From JACKOB01 sp024234575 (GTDB taxonomy: Bacteria > Pseudomonadota > Gammaproteobacteria > Pseudomonadales > Oleiphilaceae), in contig JBPJFZ010000002.1 of assembly GCA_051208035.1 (NCBI GenBank), forward strand, positions 124,001-188,000: a DNA stretch of 64,000 nucleotides. The letters run 5' to 3'. The position numbers and the translations under genes are program-made. The notes below the pieces were generated by a model. The model made no database searches and was not told the DNA's origin. It was given only the letters and a program-made list of their open reading frames with translations. This document shows positions 27,530 through 37,664 of the stretch, one piece after another (the stretch's first letter is position 1; each line of letters starts with the position of its first letter).

Positions 27530-28879
27530 GTGAGCGAGATAACTGAAACCGACTCCCCTGTCAGTGTCCCCGCAGAGAGAAACTGGGTGCACCTGTTTCG
27601 CCAGTCTTCACCCTATATCAATGCTCATCGTGGAAAAACGATGGTACTGGCCCTTAGTGGCGAGGCTTTCGAGCACGATAATTTTGTTAATATTCTGCAT
27701 GATATTGCTCTGCTGAATAGTCTGGGTGTGAAGCTGGTGCTGGTTTACGGTGCCCGGCCCCAGATTGATCGGTGTCTTGCGCAGGCAAATATAACATCTG
27801 GCTTTCACTATAACTTGCGCATCACGCAAGAGGAGGCAATGCCCTACGTGTTGCAGGCGGTTGGTGGCTTACGCGGCTTTTTGGAGGCGAGGCTCAGTAC
27901 CGGCATCGTTAATTCACCAATGTATGGTGCCGGTATTCGTGTGGTTGGCGGTAATGTTGTGCTGGCTCGCCCTGTGGGGGTGTTGGGGGGCGTAGATCTT
28001 TGCTATACAGGTAAAGTCAGGCGCGTCGATACGGACATGCTGCAGGGGCTTTTAGCGGGTGGCTCCATCGTGCTGGTATCCTCGGTTGGTTATTCGCTCA
28101 CTGGTGAGGCGTTTAATCTTGGCTATGAAGATGTCGCGGCCTCAGTTGCCGTTGCCCTAAAAGCCGAGAAACTGGTGATGTTTTCTGACCAGTTAGGAGT
28201 CGTTAGCACGGAAGATGGGCTAATCAGAGAAGTATCCGTTGTCCAGTCTGATCAGTTGCTGGCTCAGGATGTGCTTGCTGATGAATGCCGCAACCTGTTA
28301 TCACTTGCCGCCTCGGCCTGTAAACAAGGGGTGATCAGGTCGCATATAATCAGTTATGTCAGAGATGGTGCATTGCTGGAAGAGTTATTTACCCGGGATG
28401 GTATCGGTACTCTGGTGACCGACGATAATTACGAGCAAATTCGCAGTGCCTGTATTGAGGACATTGGCGGTATTCTAGAGTTGTTACACCCTCTGGAAGA
28501 GCTGGGCATTCTGGTGCGGCGTTCGCGAGAGTTACTTGAAACAGAAATTGAAAACTTCACAGTCGATGAGCGTGATGGCAGCATCATTGGCTGTGCCGCG
28601 CTTTATGTGTACGCTGAAGAGAAAGTAGGGGAGCTGGCATGTTTTGCTGTTACCCAAAGTTATCGACGGTCGGGCCGAGGCGATATGTTGTTAACGGCGA
28701 TCGAGAAAAAGGCCAAGGCGCGCGGTATGCGGAAGCTTTTTGTGCTGACAACGCAGACCGAACACTGGTTTCGTGAGCGAGGGTTCGAGCCGGCATCGAC
28801 TGATGACTTGCCGCAAGGTAAAAAAATCACCTATAACCAGCAGCGTAAATCGAAGGTTTTTGTTAAGAAGTTAAGTTAG
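27530..28879 (+). CDS. argA: N-acetylglutamate synthase
   Basis: First step of arginine synthesis: acetylates glutamate with acetyl-CoA. The 449-residue protein starts at a GTG and has two domains. The N-terminal amino-acid-kinase-like domain (about 20-290) shows FRQSSPYINAHRGKTMVLALSGEA and LVLVYGARPQID and should bind arginine as feedback inhibitor. The C-terminal GNAT acetyltransferase domain (about 300-449) shows IGCAALYVY, ACFAVTQSYRRSGRGDMLL (acetyl-CoA loop) and FVLTTQTEHWFRERGFEP. It forms an operon with argE. The next gene is convergent, 17 bases away. Confidence 0.97.
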   Translation: MSEITETDSPVSVPAERNWVHLFRQSSPYINAHRGKTMVLALSGEAFEHDNFVNILHDIALLNSLGVKLVLVYGARPQIDRCLAQANITSGFHYNLRITQEEAMPYVLQAVGGLRGFLEARLSTGIVNSPMYGAGIRVVGGNVVLARPVGVLGGVDLCYTGKVRRVDTDMLQGLLAGGSIVLVSSVGYSLTGEAFNLGYEDVAASVAVALKAEKLVMFSDQLGVVSTEDGLIREVSVVQSDQLLAQDVLADECRNLLSLAASACKQGVIRSHIISYVRDGALLEELFTRDGIGTLVTDDNYEQIRSACIEDIGGILELLHPLEELGILVRRSRELLETEIENFTVDERDGSIIGCAALYVYAEEKVGELACFAVTQSYRRSGRGDMLLTAIEKKAKARGMRKLFVLTTQTEHWFRERGFEPASTDDLPQGKKITYNQQRKSKVFVKKLS

Positions 28880-28896
28880 GCTTGTGGCTTATTTAG

Positions 28897-29997
28897 CTAT
28901 TTATCGTTACTTCTCTTGTCGCTACTTGCTTCGTCACTGAGTTGCTTTAATGCTAGCTGTCTTTGTACTTCCGGCAGCTCGCCCAGGCGCGCGGCTTCTT
29001 TAAAAAAAGCAGAGAAGTCATTTGCATGCATGGTGAGCAAACCTGTAAAAGCATCCACATGTTGGTGGTAATTGGCTACGGTGATTAGCTTCGCGTTGTT
29101 CATCTCGCCATTTACCCAGCCTTGAAAACGGCACAGGGTTGGATCGGTCGTGCAGGCTTGAGCAAATTTCTCTCTCATGTCTGCGAAAGCATTCAGCTTC
29201 TGCTGCCTTTTTTCTTCTACGGGTATATCAGATTGGTAGATTTTCTTAAGGTCCTGATTGGTTGCCAGAATCATTGTTACGAAAACGCGGTATGCGTTTT
29301 TGTTTTCCTGGTAACGGGCATAATTATCAGGTGTGCCGCGAGCCTGCATCCACAGCTTTACCGAAGCTTGCTCGACAGCGGTCGCAAAGCTTTCGTTGAA
29401 AGCGGTATCACCATCAATATAAAGCACGCGGTGGGCCAGCTCGTGGAATAATAATGCGGCCAGGGCAGTATCGTCCCGTTTTAGAAAAGTGCTCAATACC
29501 GGATCATCGAACCAGCCAAGGGTCGAATAAGCATCAATGCCACTGACCCAGGTCTCTAGCCCTGAACTATGCAGCGAGCGGGCGAAGTCCTTAGCGGCTT
29601 TTTCTGAAAAGTAACCACGATAAGATTGGCAGCCCACTACCGGGTAACACCATTGGTGACCACTAAGAGAGAACTCTTCCGCTGCCGTAATGTTCCACAA
29701 TACATAGTCTCTATCCAGGCTAACGTAGTCCAGATAAGCATCCCCGGTAGGCAATGATAACTGCTCTTCGGCAAACTTTCGCGCCTGCAAGAGGTAACTG
29801 AGCCGTTGTTTTAGCTCGGGTGCTGTGTTTTCGTCTTCGATCAAGTCGTGGATATCATCACGTGCCAGTAACAAACTCAGTTGTCCTTTGGTTGCCTGGC
29901 CGTAGTAGAGTATTTCACTGCAGCCCGCTGTGAGTATTAACAGCAGAGTAATGCTCGCCAACAGGCTGTTTTTAATCAGTATGTTTGTTAACTTCAC
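28897..29997 (-). CDS. Putative zinc aminopeptidase lipoprotein (Aminopep family)
   Basis: A 366-residue predicted outer-envelope lipoprotein. The N-terminus is a type-II signal (LLLILTAGC, cysteine near residue 26). The body matches the family annotated as putative aminopeptidase (PF10023): YYGQATKGQLSLLL, WCYPVVGCQSYRGYF, SGIDAYSTLGWFDDPVLSTFL and the zinc motif FHELAHRVLY followed by a conserved FNESFATAVE. HExxH plus the downstream glutamate suggests a working metallopeptidase, though the substrate is unknown. It stands alone on the minus strand, convergent with argA. Confidence 0.88.
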   Translation of the reverse strand: MKLTNILIKNSLLASITLLLILTAGCSEILYYGQATKGQLSLLLARDDIHDLIEDENTAPELKQRLSYLLQARKFAEEQLSLPTGDAYLDYVSLDRDYVLWNITAAEEFSLSGHQWCYPVVGCQSYRGYFSEKAAKDFARSLHSSGLETWVSGIDAYSTLGWFDDPVLSTFLKRDDTALAALLFHELAHRVLYIDGDTAFNESFATAVEQASVKLWMQARGTPDNYARYQENKNAYRVFVTMILATNQDLKKIYQSDIPVEEKRQQKLNAFADMREKFAQACTTDPTLCRFQGWVNGEMNNAKLITVANYHQHVDAFTGLLTMHANDFSAFFKEAARLGELPEVQRQLALKQLSDEASSDKRSNDK

Positions 29998-30169
29998 GTT
30001 TTATTGATCCCGGTTAAGCGTTTTTATGTACATAAAGTCAGATTAATGCGTTGTCTTTTATAAACCGTCTATACTTCAAAAGAAACATTGCCGGTGTGGT
30101 AGGTTTTCCCCGCTGTTAGCGACAATCGCATTAATTACGATCAATAATTAAGAGGAAAAAGGAATCGCG

Positions 30170-33100
30170 ATGGAGCGACGTTCCAGTCAACGCAAACCTA
30201 TCTACCTTGAGGCCACATTGTCCTGGAAAAATAAGACTTCCTGGCCTTGTAGTGTAGAGGATTTTTGCGCCGAGGGAATGTTCATCAAATTTGATGCCGA
30301 CATTGCCGACCGGATTCACTTTATCGTGGGTCGGCAGGAAGAGTGCTCTATCGACGTCCTGTTTCGTATAGGTAATAAACCTCATAAAGTCACGGTAAAG
30401 CCGGTTAGACTGATTGAGGGGGCGATGGGGGTGATGTACACCCACTCTGAGCCTGCCACGTTTGCGGCGTTACTAACGCTTTGCGGTGCCCCTGCAGAAG
30501 AGGCGCGCATGTCATCGGACAATAACAAGGCCGCTTTTGTGATCCGTCAGTGTGGTAAAGCCATTGAACGCTTTACCGAACCATTAATGGATGCTTTTTA
30601 TGATGATGTTGATGTCGCCCTAAAAGAGGCGGCGACCCATGCCATTAGTGACCAGGTCGCTAATGAAATTATGGACTGCACTAATAACATCGCCCGTCGT
30701 AAGCCTGTGCTTATGCACACTTTCTTTGATCAATTACAAATGCCGTTAAAAGGGTTGCCGGAAACAGGGCCAAATGGTGAAAACCTTAGTTTGGCGGTGG
30801 TTGATAAGCATGAATTTGAAGACTGGCTGACCATTAAAGTCATGATCACGAAAGCCGAAACGCTATACCGAGGTGCATTGCTGCAACTTAAAATGCGCCT
30901 TGATAAGGTTGGTGTGATTAATGAAACAGGGCACCAGAATCCCTTTGGCCCGGCGTTGATCTGCCAGGCATTTAAAAATGCAGCAAGTGAGCTGCGTATG
31001 CCAAAGCAGGCAGAAAAAGTTTATTACCGCACGTTTGAAATGTCCGTATTAAGAAAGCTCGAAGACCTCTACAACGAGCTAAACCAGGTTTTGGTGCGGC
31101 AGAATATATTGCCAGATCTGGATTTAAGTAAGTATCTTAGCTCTTATAAAAAGCCTGCCACGTCGGAGCCGGCAGAACCAAAGAAAGCCATCCCCGAGAA
31201 GAAAGCGGCTAGCGAAGTGACTGTTGCGAAAAAAGAATCCAGCCCCACCGCAGACGGAACAGGGAATGGCGCGATACCTGAACGACGTAAGTCCGAACCA
31301 GTCACACCCGCGGCAAAAGAGCCCGCTATACCGCTGCCGGATGTTGAGGAAACCAGTGCTGGGGAAAAGGGTAATGTGAGATTCGTGCCCAAAGGAATGG
31401 TAAAGCCTTCCATTACTCCCAAGCCACTGGCCGATGTTAACTGGGAGCGCACCCGAGAAGAAAACCTCAAGCTCGCCATGCGTCCACCATTCTCGGAAGA
31501 GCCCGTGAGTTCTGAAGTTTCTGCACAGGCGTCATTTGCTCAAAACAGGCAGTCAGCAGAAGCGGTTTTTAAAACGGTGCAGAATCTTTTCGCTGTGCTT
31601 GAGCAATCCCGCAACCCGGGCAAGAAAAGTGCAGCCGAAGTGGCCGAAATGTCGGCCAAGCCAAAATGGAACCCCGTCGAATTGCAAAAGAGCCTGCAAA
31701 AGTTGCAGGCGGTGTCTTTACACAAGCCTGCCGAGGTTGAGCAAACAACGCTGAGTGATCGCGTTAGACAGCAGATCAAGGAGGCCAGTGAAGATAAAAT
31801 ACTTGCACCAGAGCAGGAAGAAACGCTGGATGTAGTGGATCGATTTTTTGCCAGCATGAAAGGTAGTCAAAAATTAACTGAACAGGCAAAGGCACAGCTA
31901 TCGCACTTGCAAGTGCCGGTATTAAAAGTGTTGCTGAAAGATAAGCAGTTCTTCGATGATAAAGACAGCCCTGTGCGCGCGGTCATTAATCGTATTGCGC
32001 AGCTTGGTGTAAAAGGCGGTCGCCCGAGTCCGGCGCAACAACAACGAATTGATGGTGTCATTGAGCGAATCAGCCGAGAGTTTGATCAGGATACAGGGGT
32101 GTTTGATGAAGTGCTTGGCGAGTTAGATGAATTAATTGATCGGCAGAATTTGTTGTATCGCCGCAATGTTGAGCGCGTGGTCTCGGCGGCAGAGGGAACG
32201 TCGAAGCTTGAGGATGCCAAACGGGTCGTGGGGTTGGAAATCGAGCGTCGTATTGCTGGACGGAAAATTCCCAAAGCGGTTGTCAGTCTGATAAACGGTG
32301 GCTGGCGTGACCTGCTATCGTTAACATTTATTCGTCAGGGAGAAGAGAGCCAGGCCTGGTTAGATTACCTCAGTGTGCTCGACACCTTGGTTGCCTATGG
32401 TGATAACCCCCATATGGATGTAAACCTGCCAGAGTTGTTGCGTATTATTCAGGAGGGGTTGTCGTCTATCTCTTCAAATCATATGCCATCAGGAAATATT
32501 CGTGACGAGTTAAAGCGTTTTATCGTTGGCAGTAAAGAGCGCCCACCAGAAATGATAGAAATGCCGCCTCAGGCAGAAGAGCGCGAATCAACTGACCTTG
32601 CTTTGTTGGCAGAAAGTCGCCAACGCAGCCTGCAGCGGTGGGTAGCGCGGGCGCAAAAAATGAAGATTGGTGATTGGATAAAATATATCAAAGATCCAGA
32701 AAGCCCTCAGCACATGCGCTTAGTCTGGATTGCGAAAGGGTTTTCCAAATTTGTGTTTGTGAACCATCAGGGTATGAAGGTGGTGGAGCTTGAGTTAATA
32801 AAGCTAGCGACCTTACTGCAAAAGGAAATCGCCACGCCAGAGCCTGATTACGAAGTGCCAGTGGTCGATGAAAGCCTCGATAATATGGTCAAGCAGGTAT
32901 ACGAGCAGCTGTCATTTGCCTCGACCCATGACGATATTACTGGTCTAGCCAACCGTAAGGAGATTGAGAGAGCGGTAGATGGTTTTCTTGACTTGGTCAG
33001 TGAAGACGGACCATGCAGTATTATCCACCTCGATCTCAGGCAATTTAGGATTATTAATGACTCTGCCGGTTACGATGCTGGTGATAAGTTATTAGAGACT

Positions 33101-34177
33101 GTCGCCGGCTTATTGCGCTCATATGCACCCAAAGGTGCTGTGCTGGGCAGAATGGGGGGCAACGAGTTTGCGGTCGTGCTGCGACAACATTCTGTTGAGC
33201 CGCTGGCGAGACACTTGATTAAAAGTATCCATGAACACCGTTTCGAGTGGGATGGCAAGCAGTACGACTTGTCGGTAAGTGTTGGCGTGGCGGTGGCGAA
33301 TGAGTATCTGACCAATGCCGAACGTCTGTTAAACGCGGCAGAAAGCGCTTGTCGTAATGCCAAAAAACTGGGTCACAACAGGCTCTATACCTACAATGCC
33401 GAGCAGGATAATTTTAGCCAGCAAGAACAAATCGTGGCGAAAGTAGCCGGTTTTAAAGATCTTAATAAAGAGCGGGTGCTGCTGCGATGCCAAAAAGTCA
33501 TTCCGTTAAAGCCCGATGTCGCCCTGAGCACCCATTACGAAATTCTACTTAGCATCTACGACGATGTCGGGCATTTAATTCCCGCCCGTGAATTTGTCCG
33601 CACTGCCGAGCTGTACAACCGTATGCAAACGGTAGATCGCTGGGTTGTTGGACACATGCTCGACTGGATGGTTGAAAACAAAGCTGCTATGGAAGTAATG
33701 GGTAGCCTTTGCATTAATCTTTCGGGCCACTCGCTGAACGATGAAGAGCTGTTAGAGTTTATCTACGACCGTATGAGCCAGAAGAAATCGCCGCTTGAGA
33801 AAGTATGTTTCGAAATCACCGAAGCATCAGCCATTTCCAACATCAACGATGTTGCTGACTTTATGACCGAGCTAAAAGAAACCGGTTGCAGGTTTTGTCT
33901 GGGAAGCTTTGGTGCAGGTATGTCGTCGTATCAATTCCTCAAGTCATTGCCTGTCGATATGATTAAAATTGATGGCAGCTTTACCAAAGATTTGGCTAAA
34001 AATGCCGCTGACCGGGCTATCGTTAATTCTATGACCGAGATGGTGCACCTGATGGGGCGTGAAGTCGTTGCTTCACAAGTAGAAGATAAGGTGTCTTTGG
34101 AAATCCTCAAAAGCATGGGGGTCGATTATGCTCAGGGTTATTGCATTGAGAAACCTCGGCTGATTAATTCTTTTTGA
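30170..34177 (+). CDS. Large PilZ-DUF1631-GGDEF-EAL protein with degenerate signalling domains
   Basis: A 1335-residue cytoplasmic protein with no membrane segment. Residues 1-100 are PilZ-like: the RRSSQR arm is present, but the second motif reads DFCAEG, with Cys replacing the usual Ser. Residues of about 110-880 match DUF1631, a region found in Pseudomonas-type c-di-GMP proteins, with a Pro/Lys/Glu-rich linker near 325-440. The GGDEF domain (about 920-1080) reads GGNEF, so cyclase activity is doubtful. The C-terminal EAL domain (about 1100-1335) has EILLS in place of EALLR and VASQVE in place of the AEGVE motif, so phosphodiesterase activity is also unlikely. It is probably a c-di-GMP or GTP-responsive scaffold. 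It has its own AAGGAA ribosome site and lies alone. Confidence 0.9.
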   Translation: MERRSSQRKPIYLEATLSWKNKTSWPCSVEDFCAEGMFIKFDADIADRIHFIVGRQEECSIDVLFRIGNKPHKVTVKPVRLIEGAMGVMYTHSEPATFAALLTLCGAPAEEARMSSDNNKAAFVIRQCGKAIERFTEPLMDAFYDDVDVALKEAATHAISDQVANEIMDCTNNIARRKPVLMHTFFDQLQMPLKGLPETGPNGENLSLAVVDKHEFEDWLTIKVMITKAETLYRGALLQLKMRLDKVGVINETGHQNPFGPALICQAFKNAASELRMPKQAEKVYYRTFEMSVLRKLEDLYNELNQVLVRQNILPDLDLSKYLSSYKKPATSEPAEPKKAIPEKKAASEVTVAKKESSPTADGTGNGAIPERRKSEPVTPAAKEPAIPLPDVEETSAGEKGNVRFVPKGMVKPSITPKPLADVNWERTREENLKLAMRPPFSEEPVSSEVSAQASFAQNRQSAEAVFKTVQNLFAVLEQSRNPGKKSAAEVAEMSAKPKWNPVELQKSLQKLQAVSLHKPAEVEQTTLSDRVRQQIKEASEDKILAPEQEETLDVVDRFFASMKGSQKLTEQAKAQLSHLQVPVLKVLLKDKQFFDDKDSPVRAVINRIAQLGVKGGRPSPAQQQRIDGVIERISREFDQDTGVFDEVLGELDELIDRQNLLYRRNVERVVSAAEGTSKLEDAKRVVGLEIERRIAGRKIPKAVVSLINGGWRDLLSLTFIRQGEESQAWLDYLSVLDTLVAYGDNPHMDVNLPELLRIIQEGLSSISSNHMPSGNIRDELKRFIVGSKERPPEMIEMPPQAEERESTDLALLAESRQRSLQRWVARAQKMKIGDWIKYIKDPESPQHMRLVWIAKGFSKFVFVNHQGMKVVELELIKLATLLQKEIATPEPDYEVPVVDESLDNMVKQVYEQLSFASTHDDITGLANRKEIERAVDGFLDLVSEDGPCSIIHLDLRQFRIINDSAGYDAGDKLLETVAGLLRSYAPKGAVLGRMGGNEFAVVLRQHSVEPLARHLIKSIHEHRFEWDGKQYDLSVSVGVAVANEYLTNAERLLNAAESACRNAKKLGHNRLYTYNAEQDNFSQQEQIVAKVAGFKDLNKERVLLRCQKVIPLKPDVALSTHYEILLSIYDDVGHLIPAREFVRTAELYNRMQTVDRWVVGHMLDWMVENKAAMEVMGSLCINLSGHSLNDEELLEFIYDRMSQKKSPLEKVCFEITEASAISNINDVADFMTELKETGCRFCLGSFGAGMSSYQFLKSLPVDMIKIDGSFTKDLAKNAADRAIVNSMTEMVHLMGREVVASQVEDKVSLEILKSMGVDYAQGYCIEKPRLINSF

Positions 34178-34221
34178 GTTTTCGACTCTCGAAGTCTGGC
34201 TTGTCGACCAGACTTATCACA

Positions 34222-35703
34222 TCACGCTTTTACCGTTCTGTCTTTTGCCCAGGCGCGTAAGCTGGCGATGTCTTCTGCCATCACTACTGACAAAGGCTGT
34301 GTCATGCTGATTTCGTGCACGATATGATCGTGAGTCAGTTTTTCTGCGCGCGCTTCTGCCGAGTAAATAGCCGACACGACCGCTTGCTCAATCTCTGCAC
34401 CGGAGAACCCCTCGGTCATTCGGGTAAGCGTGCTTAATGTAAACAGGTCCGGATCAAACTTTCTTTTTTGCAAATGAATACGAAAGATCGTGGCGCGGGT
34501 TTCTTCATCCGGGAAGTCGACAAAAAATATTTCATCCAGCCTTCCCTTGCGAATAAGCTCCGGCGGTAATATGTGTGCTTTGTTGGCGGTTGCGACAACG
34601 AATACCGGGTGTGTTTTCTCGGCCAGCCATGTCAGCAGGGTGCCCAGCATTCTTTGTGATACGCCTTGATCGTGGGCATCCTGGCCAAAGGCTTTTTCAA
34701 TTTCGTCCATCCACAAAACGCAGGGTGACATCAATTCTGCCAGTTGCAGTGCCTTACGCAGGTTTTTTTCAGTTTCACCAAAAAATTTGTTGTACAGGCT
34801 GCCAACATCCATGCGTAGCAGTGGTAGATGCCATGCCCCAGCAACAGCTTTTGCCGCCAGGCTTTTTCCGCCGCCTTGCACGCCAAGCAGTAATATACCT
34901 TTTGGTGGATCGATATTGCTGGCGTCTTTACCCTGATTGAATACCTTGTCGCGTGTCTGTAGCCATTGTTTAAGGTTATGCAGTCCGCCGACTTGTTGAA
35001 AGCTGGTGGTATCAAATTCGTAGGTAAGCACACTGCTCATGTCCATTAGTTCAAACTTGGCCTTGTTTACTTCGGGCAAATCGCTTTCGGTAATGGCACC
35101 ATCATCAATAATGGCAGAGCGGCACAGTCGTCTTACCTCATCATAGGTCAGGCCAGACAGGTTTTTGACCAGTTGTTGCAGCGTTGGGTAGTCGGTTTTT
35201 ACCTTACGACCATTTTGCCGAGACCAGTTACTGGCTTCTTCGCGTACGATTGCCAGAATGTGCTCAGGTTGTGGCAGGCGCAGTTGTAAGCGTGCGCTGT
35301 AAGAACGAATCTCGGGAGGGATATTGAGGCTATGACTAAGCAGAATAAGCGTGTGCCCCAGTCGAGATTTGCGCATGGCAATGTCTTTAATCAGCCGGAT
35401 ATTCTTAGGCGAATCGGCCAAAAAGGGATGAAAGTCGCATAAAACATAAATTGCCGCCGTCCGATCTTTTTTTATGTGCTCTAAAATCGCCTCCGGTTCC
35501 TGGCATTTATCATCTCGTTCCATCTCGAAACCAAAGCCCAAGCGTTGAATACCCTCGGTGATGCTCCAGGAATACATCGGAATATTTCGTGATACCGAAA
35601 GGCGGGTGATGGTGTCGATGGCGCGCAACTCTTCAGCCGTTTCAATAACGACAATCGGGATGTTTGAGTCAATCATCAAGCCCAGGTCGTGAACTTCTGG
35701 CAT
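34222..35703 (-). CDS. Ycf46-type AAA ATPase
   Basis: A 493-residue ATPase of the Ycf46 group, known from cyanobacteria, chloroplasts and Pseudomonas; its role is poorly defined. The first 230 residues form an N-terminal regulatory region with helical segments (EHILAIVREEASNW). The AAA module (about 235-480) has Walker A GVQGGGKS, the pore segment LYNKFFGETEKNLRKAL, Walker B CVLWMDEIEKA, sensor 1 VFVVATANK and an arginine-finger region ELIRKGRLDEIFFVDFP. All catalytic residues look intact. It is divergent from the PrkB-type kinase; PAO1 has a similar ATPase near speD (from memory). Confidence 0.9.
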   Translation of the reverse strand: MPEVHDLGLMIDSNIPIVVIETAEELRAIDTITRLSVSRNIPMYSWSITEGIQRLGFGFEMERDDKCQEPEAILEHIKKDRTAAIYVLCDFHPFLADSPKNIRLIKDIAMRKSRLGHTLILLSHSLNIPPEIRSYSARLQLRLPQPEHILAIVREEASNWSRQNGRKVKTDYPTLQQLVKNLSGLTYDEVRRLCRSAIIDDGAITESDLPEVNKAKFELMDMSSVLTYEFDTTSFQQVGGLHNLKQWLQTRDKVFNQGKDASNIDPPKGILLLGVQGGGKSLAAKAVAGAWHLPLLRMDVGSLYNKFFGETEKNLRKALQLAELMSPCVLWMDEIEKAFGQDAHDQGVSQRMLGTLLTWLAEKTHPVFVVATANKAHILPPELIRKGRLDEIFFVDFPDEETRATIFRIHLQKRKFDPDLFTLSTLTRMTEGFSGAEIEQAVVSAIYSAEARAEKLTHDHIVHEISMTQPLSVVMAEDIASLRAWAKDRTVKA

Positions 35704-35934
35704 CGTTCGGGTTCTCTCTATAAATCAGGGCGGCGGTAAGCTAATCTCTTGATTTTAGCCTAATACCGCAGCAGAGTGCGGTTGATATTGTGTCGCGGCG
35801 GCTATTATCAAAGAATTTGTCGCGACGGGTGTTTATCGCGCCCATGTTACGATTAAAATGTCACCCAATTGCCATGTAGCAGCATTTGTTTGCATGGCTT
35901 GGCGACCCCTCTCTTAATACTTGATCGGATAACT

Positions 35935-36801
35935 ATGTCTTCACGATTTCCTATAATAGCAGTGACGGGCTCATCCGGCGCAGGTACGACGACGGTCGGC
36001 AATATTTTCGAAAAGATATTTTCCGAAGAAAATATTAGCGCCGCCCAAGTGCATGGCGATAGCTTTCATAAGTATACCCGAGAGCAAATGGCCAGGCTGG
36101 CCGCGAAGGGGCAGCATGGCGAGAAGAACCATTTCTCTCTTGCGGCCAATCACATTGATAAGCTCGAAGCGTTGTTCCAGGACTATGGCTCGACGGGCAC
36201 AGGGCAATATCGCTGCTATGTGCATGATGATGATCGGGATCTGGTTAGGCAAAACTATAAACCCGGCACATTTACGCCTTGGACTGCTTTGCCCGGCTCA
36301 TCCGATTTGCTGTTTTACGAAGGGCTCCACGGTGGCGTGCAAACCGAGCAATACAATATCGCCTCCCACGCCGACCTGTTGATCGGCATGGTGCCGATAA
36401 TTAACCTGGAGTGGATACAAAAAATACACCGTGATACCAAGTTTCGAGGGTATTCTGAAGAGGCGGTGGTAAATACCATTTTGAAACGGATGGATGATTA
36501 TGTGCACCATATCGTGCCGCAATTTACCCACACCGATATTAACTTTCAGCGTGTACCGACGGTAGATACCTCAAACCCTTTTATTGTTAGAGATGTGCCG
36601 ACTGATGAAGAAAGCATGGTGGTGATTCACTTTAAACAGCATCGGCTGGTCGACTTTCCCTATTTTTTACAGATGATCTCAGGCTCGTTTATCTCACGCC
36701 ACGATACGCTGGTGATTCCCGGACACAAAATGTCGCTGGCAATGGACTTAATCATTCGTCCTAAAGTGCTTGAGATGATGGAGCATAAGGCGTTTAGCTG
36801 A
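35935..36801 (+). CDS. prkB: PrkB-type phosphoribulokinase family protein
   Basis: A 288-residue protein of the proteobacterial phosphoribulokinase family, from the ATG at 35935; the open frame from 35869 has no ribosome site. The P-loop is VTGSSGAGTTTVGNIF. Later motifs are HGDSFHKYTREQM, the acidic loop YVHDDDRDLVRQNYKPGTF and FYEGLHGGVQ. E. coli carries a homologue (prkB) of almost the same length near crp, whose role is unknown. No Rubisco gene lies in the window, so a Calvin-cycle role cannot be claimed. A crp/vfr gene lies 4 kb downstream. Confidence 0.9.
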   Translation: MSSRFPIIAVTGSSGAGTTTVGNIFEKIFSEENISAAQVHGDSFHKYTREQMARLAAKGQHGEKNHFSLAANHIDKLEALFQDYGSTGTGQYRCYVHDDDRDLVRQNYKPGTFTPWTALPGSSDLLFYEGLHGGVQTEQYNIASHADLLIGMVPIINLEWIQKIHRDTKFRGYSEEAVVNTILKRMDDYVHHIVPQFTHTDINFQRVPTVDTSNPFIVRDVPTDEESMVVIHFKQHRLVDFPYFLQMISGSFISRHDTLVIPGHKMSLAMDLIIRPKVLEMMEHKAFS

Positions 36802-36823
36802 GTAAAACCGGCGGGGGAGAAAA

Positions 36824-36860
36824 TTAAGAACGCGTCAGTTTGACTCTGAAGCGTTCTTAA
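36824..36860. terminator. Long stem-loop between convergent prkB and speD
   Basis: TTAAGAACGC (36824-36833) and GCGTTCTTAA (36851-36860) pair perfectly, and TCAG/CTGA inside extends the stem. It has no long T-run but sits exactly between two convergent stop codons, so it may end both transcripts. Confidence 0.6.
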
Positions 36861-36872
36861 CACAGGGAGCAA

Positions 36873-37664
36873 TTAGTTGATGTTTCTGGAGTAGAAAATT
36901 TCCAGCAGTTCTTTGCGCAGACGACCCTGGATATTTTTTAGTTCGATTTCGTCAAAATCGTCCAGAGAAGATCCGTAGATATAGTTTTCAATATCAAAGT
37001 CTTTTAATAGCATCTTCGTGTGAAAAAGGTTTTCCTGATACACGTTCACGTCAACCATCTGATAAGCATTGCGTGTGTCTTTCGTCAGGTAGTTCTGGAT
37101 CGAGTGGATATCATGGTCAATGTAGTGTTTTATGCCATCGATATCTCGGGTAAATCCCCTGACACGATAGTCAACCGTCACGATATCAGACTCGAAGCTA
37201 TGGATCAGGTAGTTCAGTGCTTTCAATGGCGAGATTAAGCCGCAGGTCGACACATCAATATCTGCCCGAAACGTACTGATACCGTCATCCGGGTGACTTT
37301 CTGGGTAGGTGTGTACCGTGACGTGACTTTTATCAAGGTGCGCGACAACGGTCTCCGGAAACGGGCCCGGGCTCTCTTCGGTATCTTTCGGTGCAGGGGG
37401 AATCTCGTGTTCGGCAATCAACATCGTGACGCTGGCCCCGTGTGGATCATAGTCCTGACGGGCAACGTTAAGAATATTAGCACCAATAATCTTTACAACA
37501 TCGGTCAGAATCTGTGTCAGACGTTCGGCGTTATACATTTCATCAATGTATGCAATATAGTCTGCCTTCTGCTCTTCGGTCTTGGCGTAGGCCATGTCGT
37601 AGATGTTGAAGCTGAGGGATTTTGTCAGGTTGTTAAAACCATGAAGTTTGAGTTTCTTATCCAT
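36873..37664 (-). CDS. speD: S-adenosylmethionine decarboxylase proenzyme
   Basis: Makes decarboxylated SAM, the aminopropyl donor for spermidine. From the ATG at 37664, with AGAGG upstream, the protein has 263 residues, the E. coli-type length. The self-cleavage site is the Lys-Ser bond in [16 protein letters not shown], where the serine becomes the pyruvoyl cofactor. [17 protein letters not shown] follows. No spermidine synthase (speE) is nearby. PAO1 has speD next to the OsmC and vfr genes; here the MFS, tautomerase and VOC genes lie between them. Confidence 0.96.
   Translation of the reverse strand: MDKKLKLHGFNNLTKSLSFNIYDMAYAKTEEQKADYIAYIDEMYNAERLTQILTDVVKIIGANILNVARQDYDPHGASVTMLIAEHEIPPAPKDTEESPGPFPETVVAHLDKSHVTVHTYPESHPDDGISTFRADIDVSTCGLISPLKALNYLIHSFESDIVTVDYRVRGFTRDIDGIKHYIDHDIHSIQNYLTKDTRNAYQMVDVNVYQENLFHTKMLLKDFDIENYIYGSSLDDFDEIELKNIQGRLRKELLEIFYSRNIN

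Noticed and set aside
35935..36801. Calvin-cycle gene cluster
   Set aside because: Only a PrkB-type kinase is present, with no Rubisco or other cycle genes, and E. coli carries the same gene without fixing carbon.
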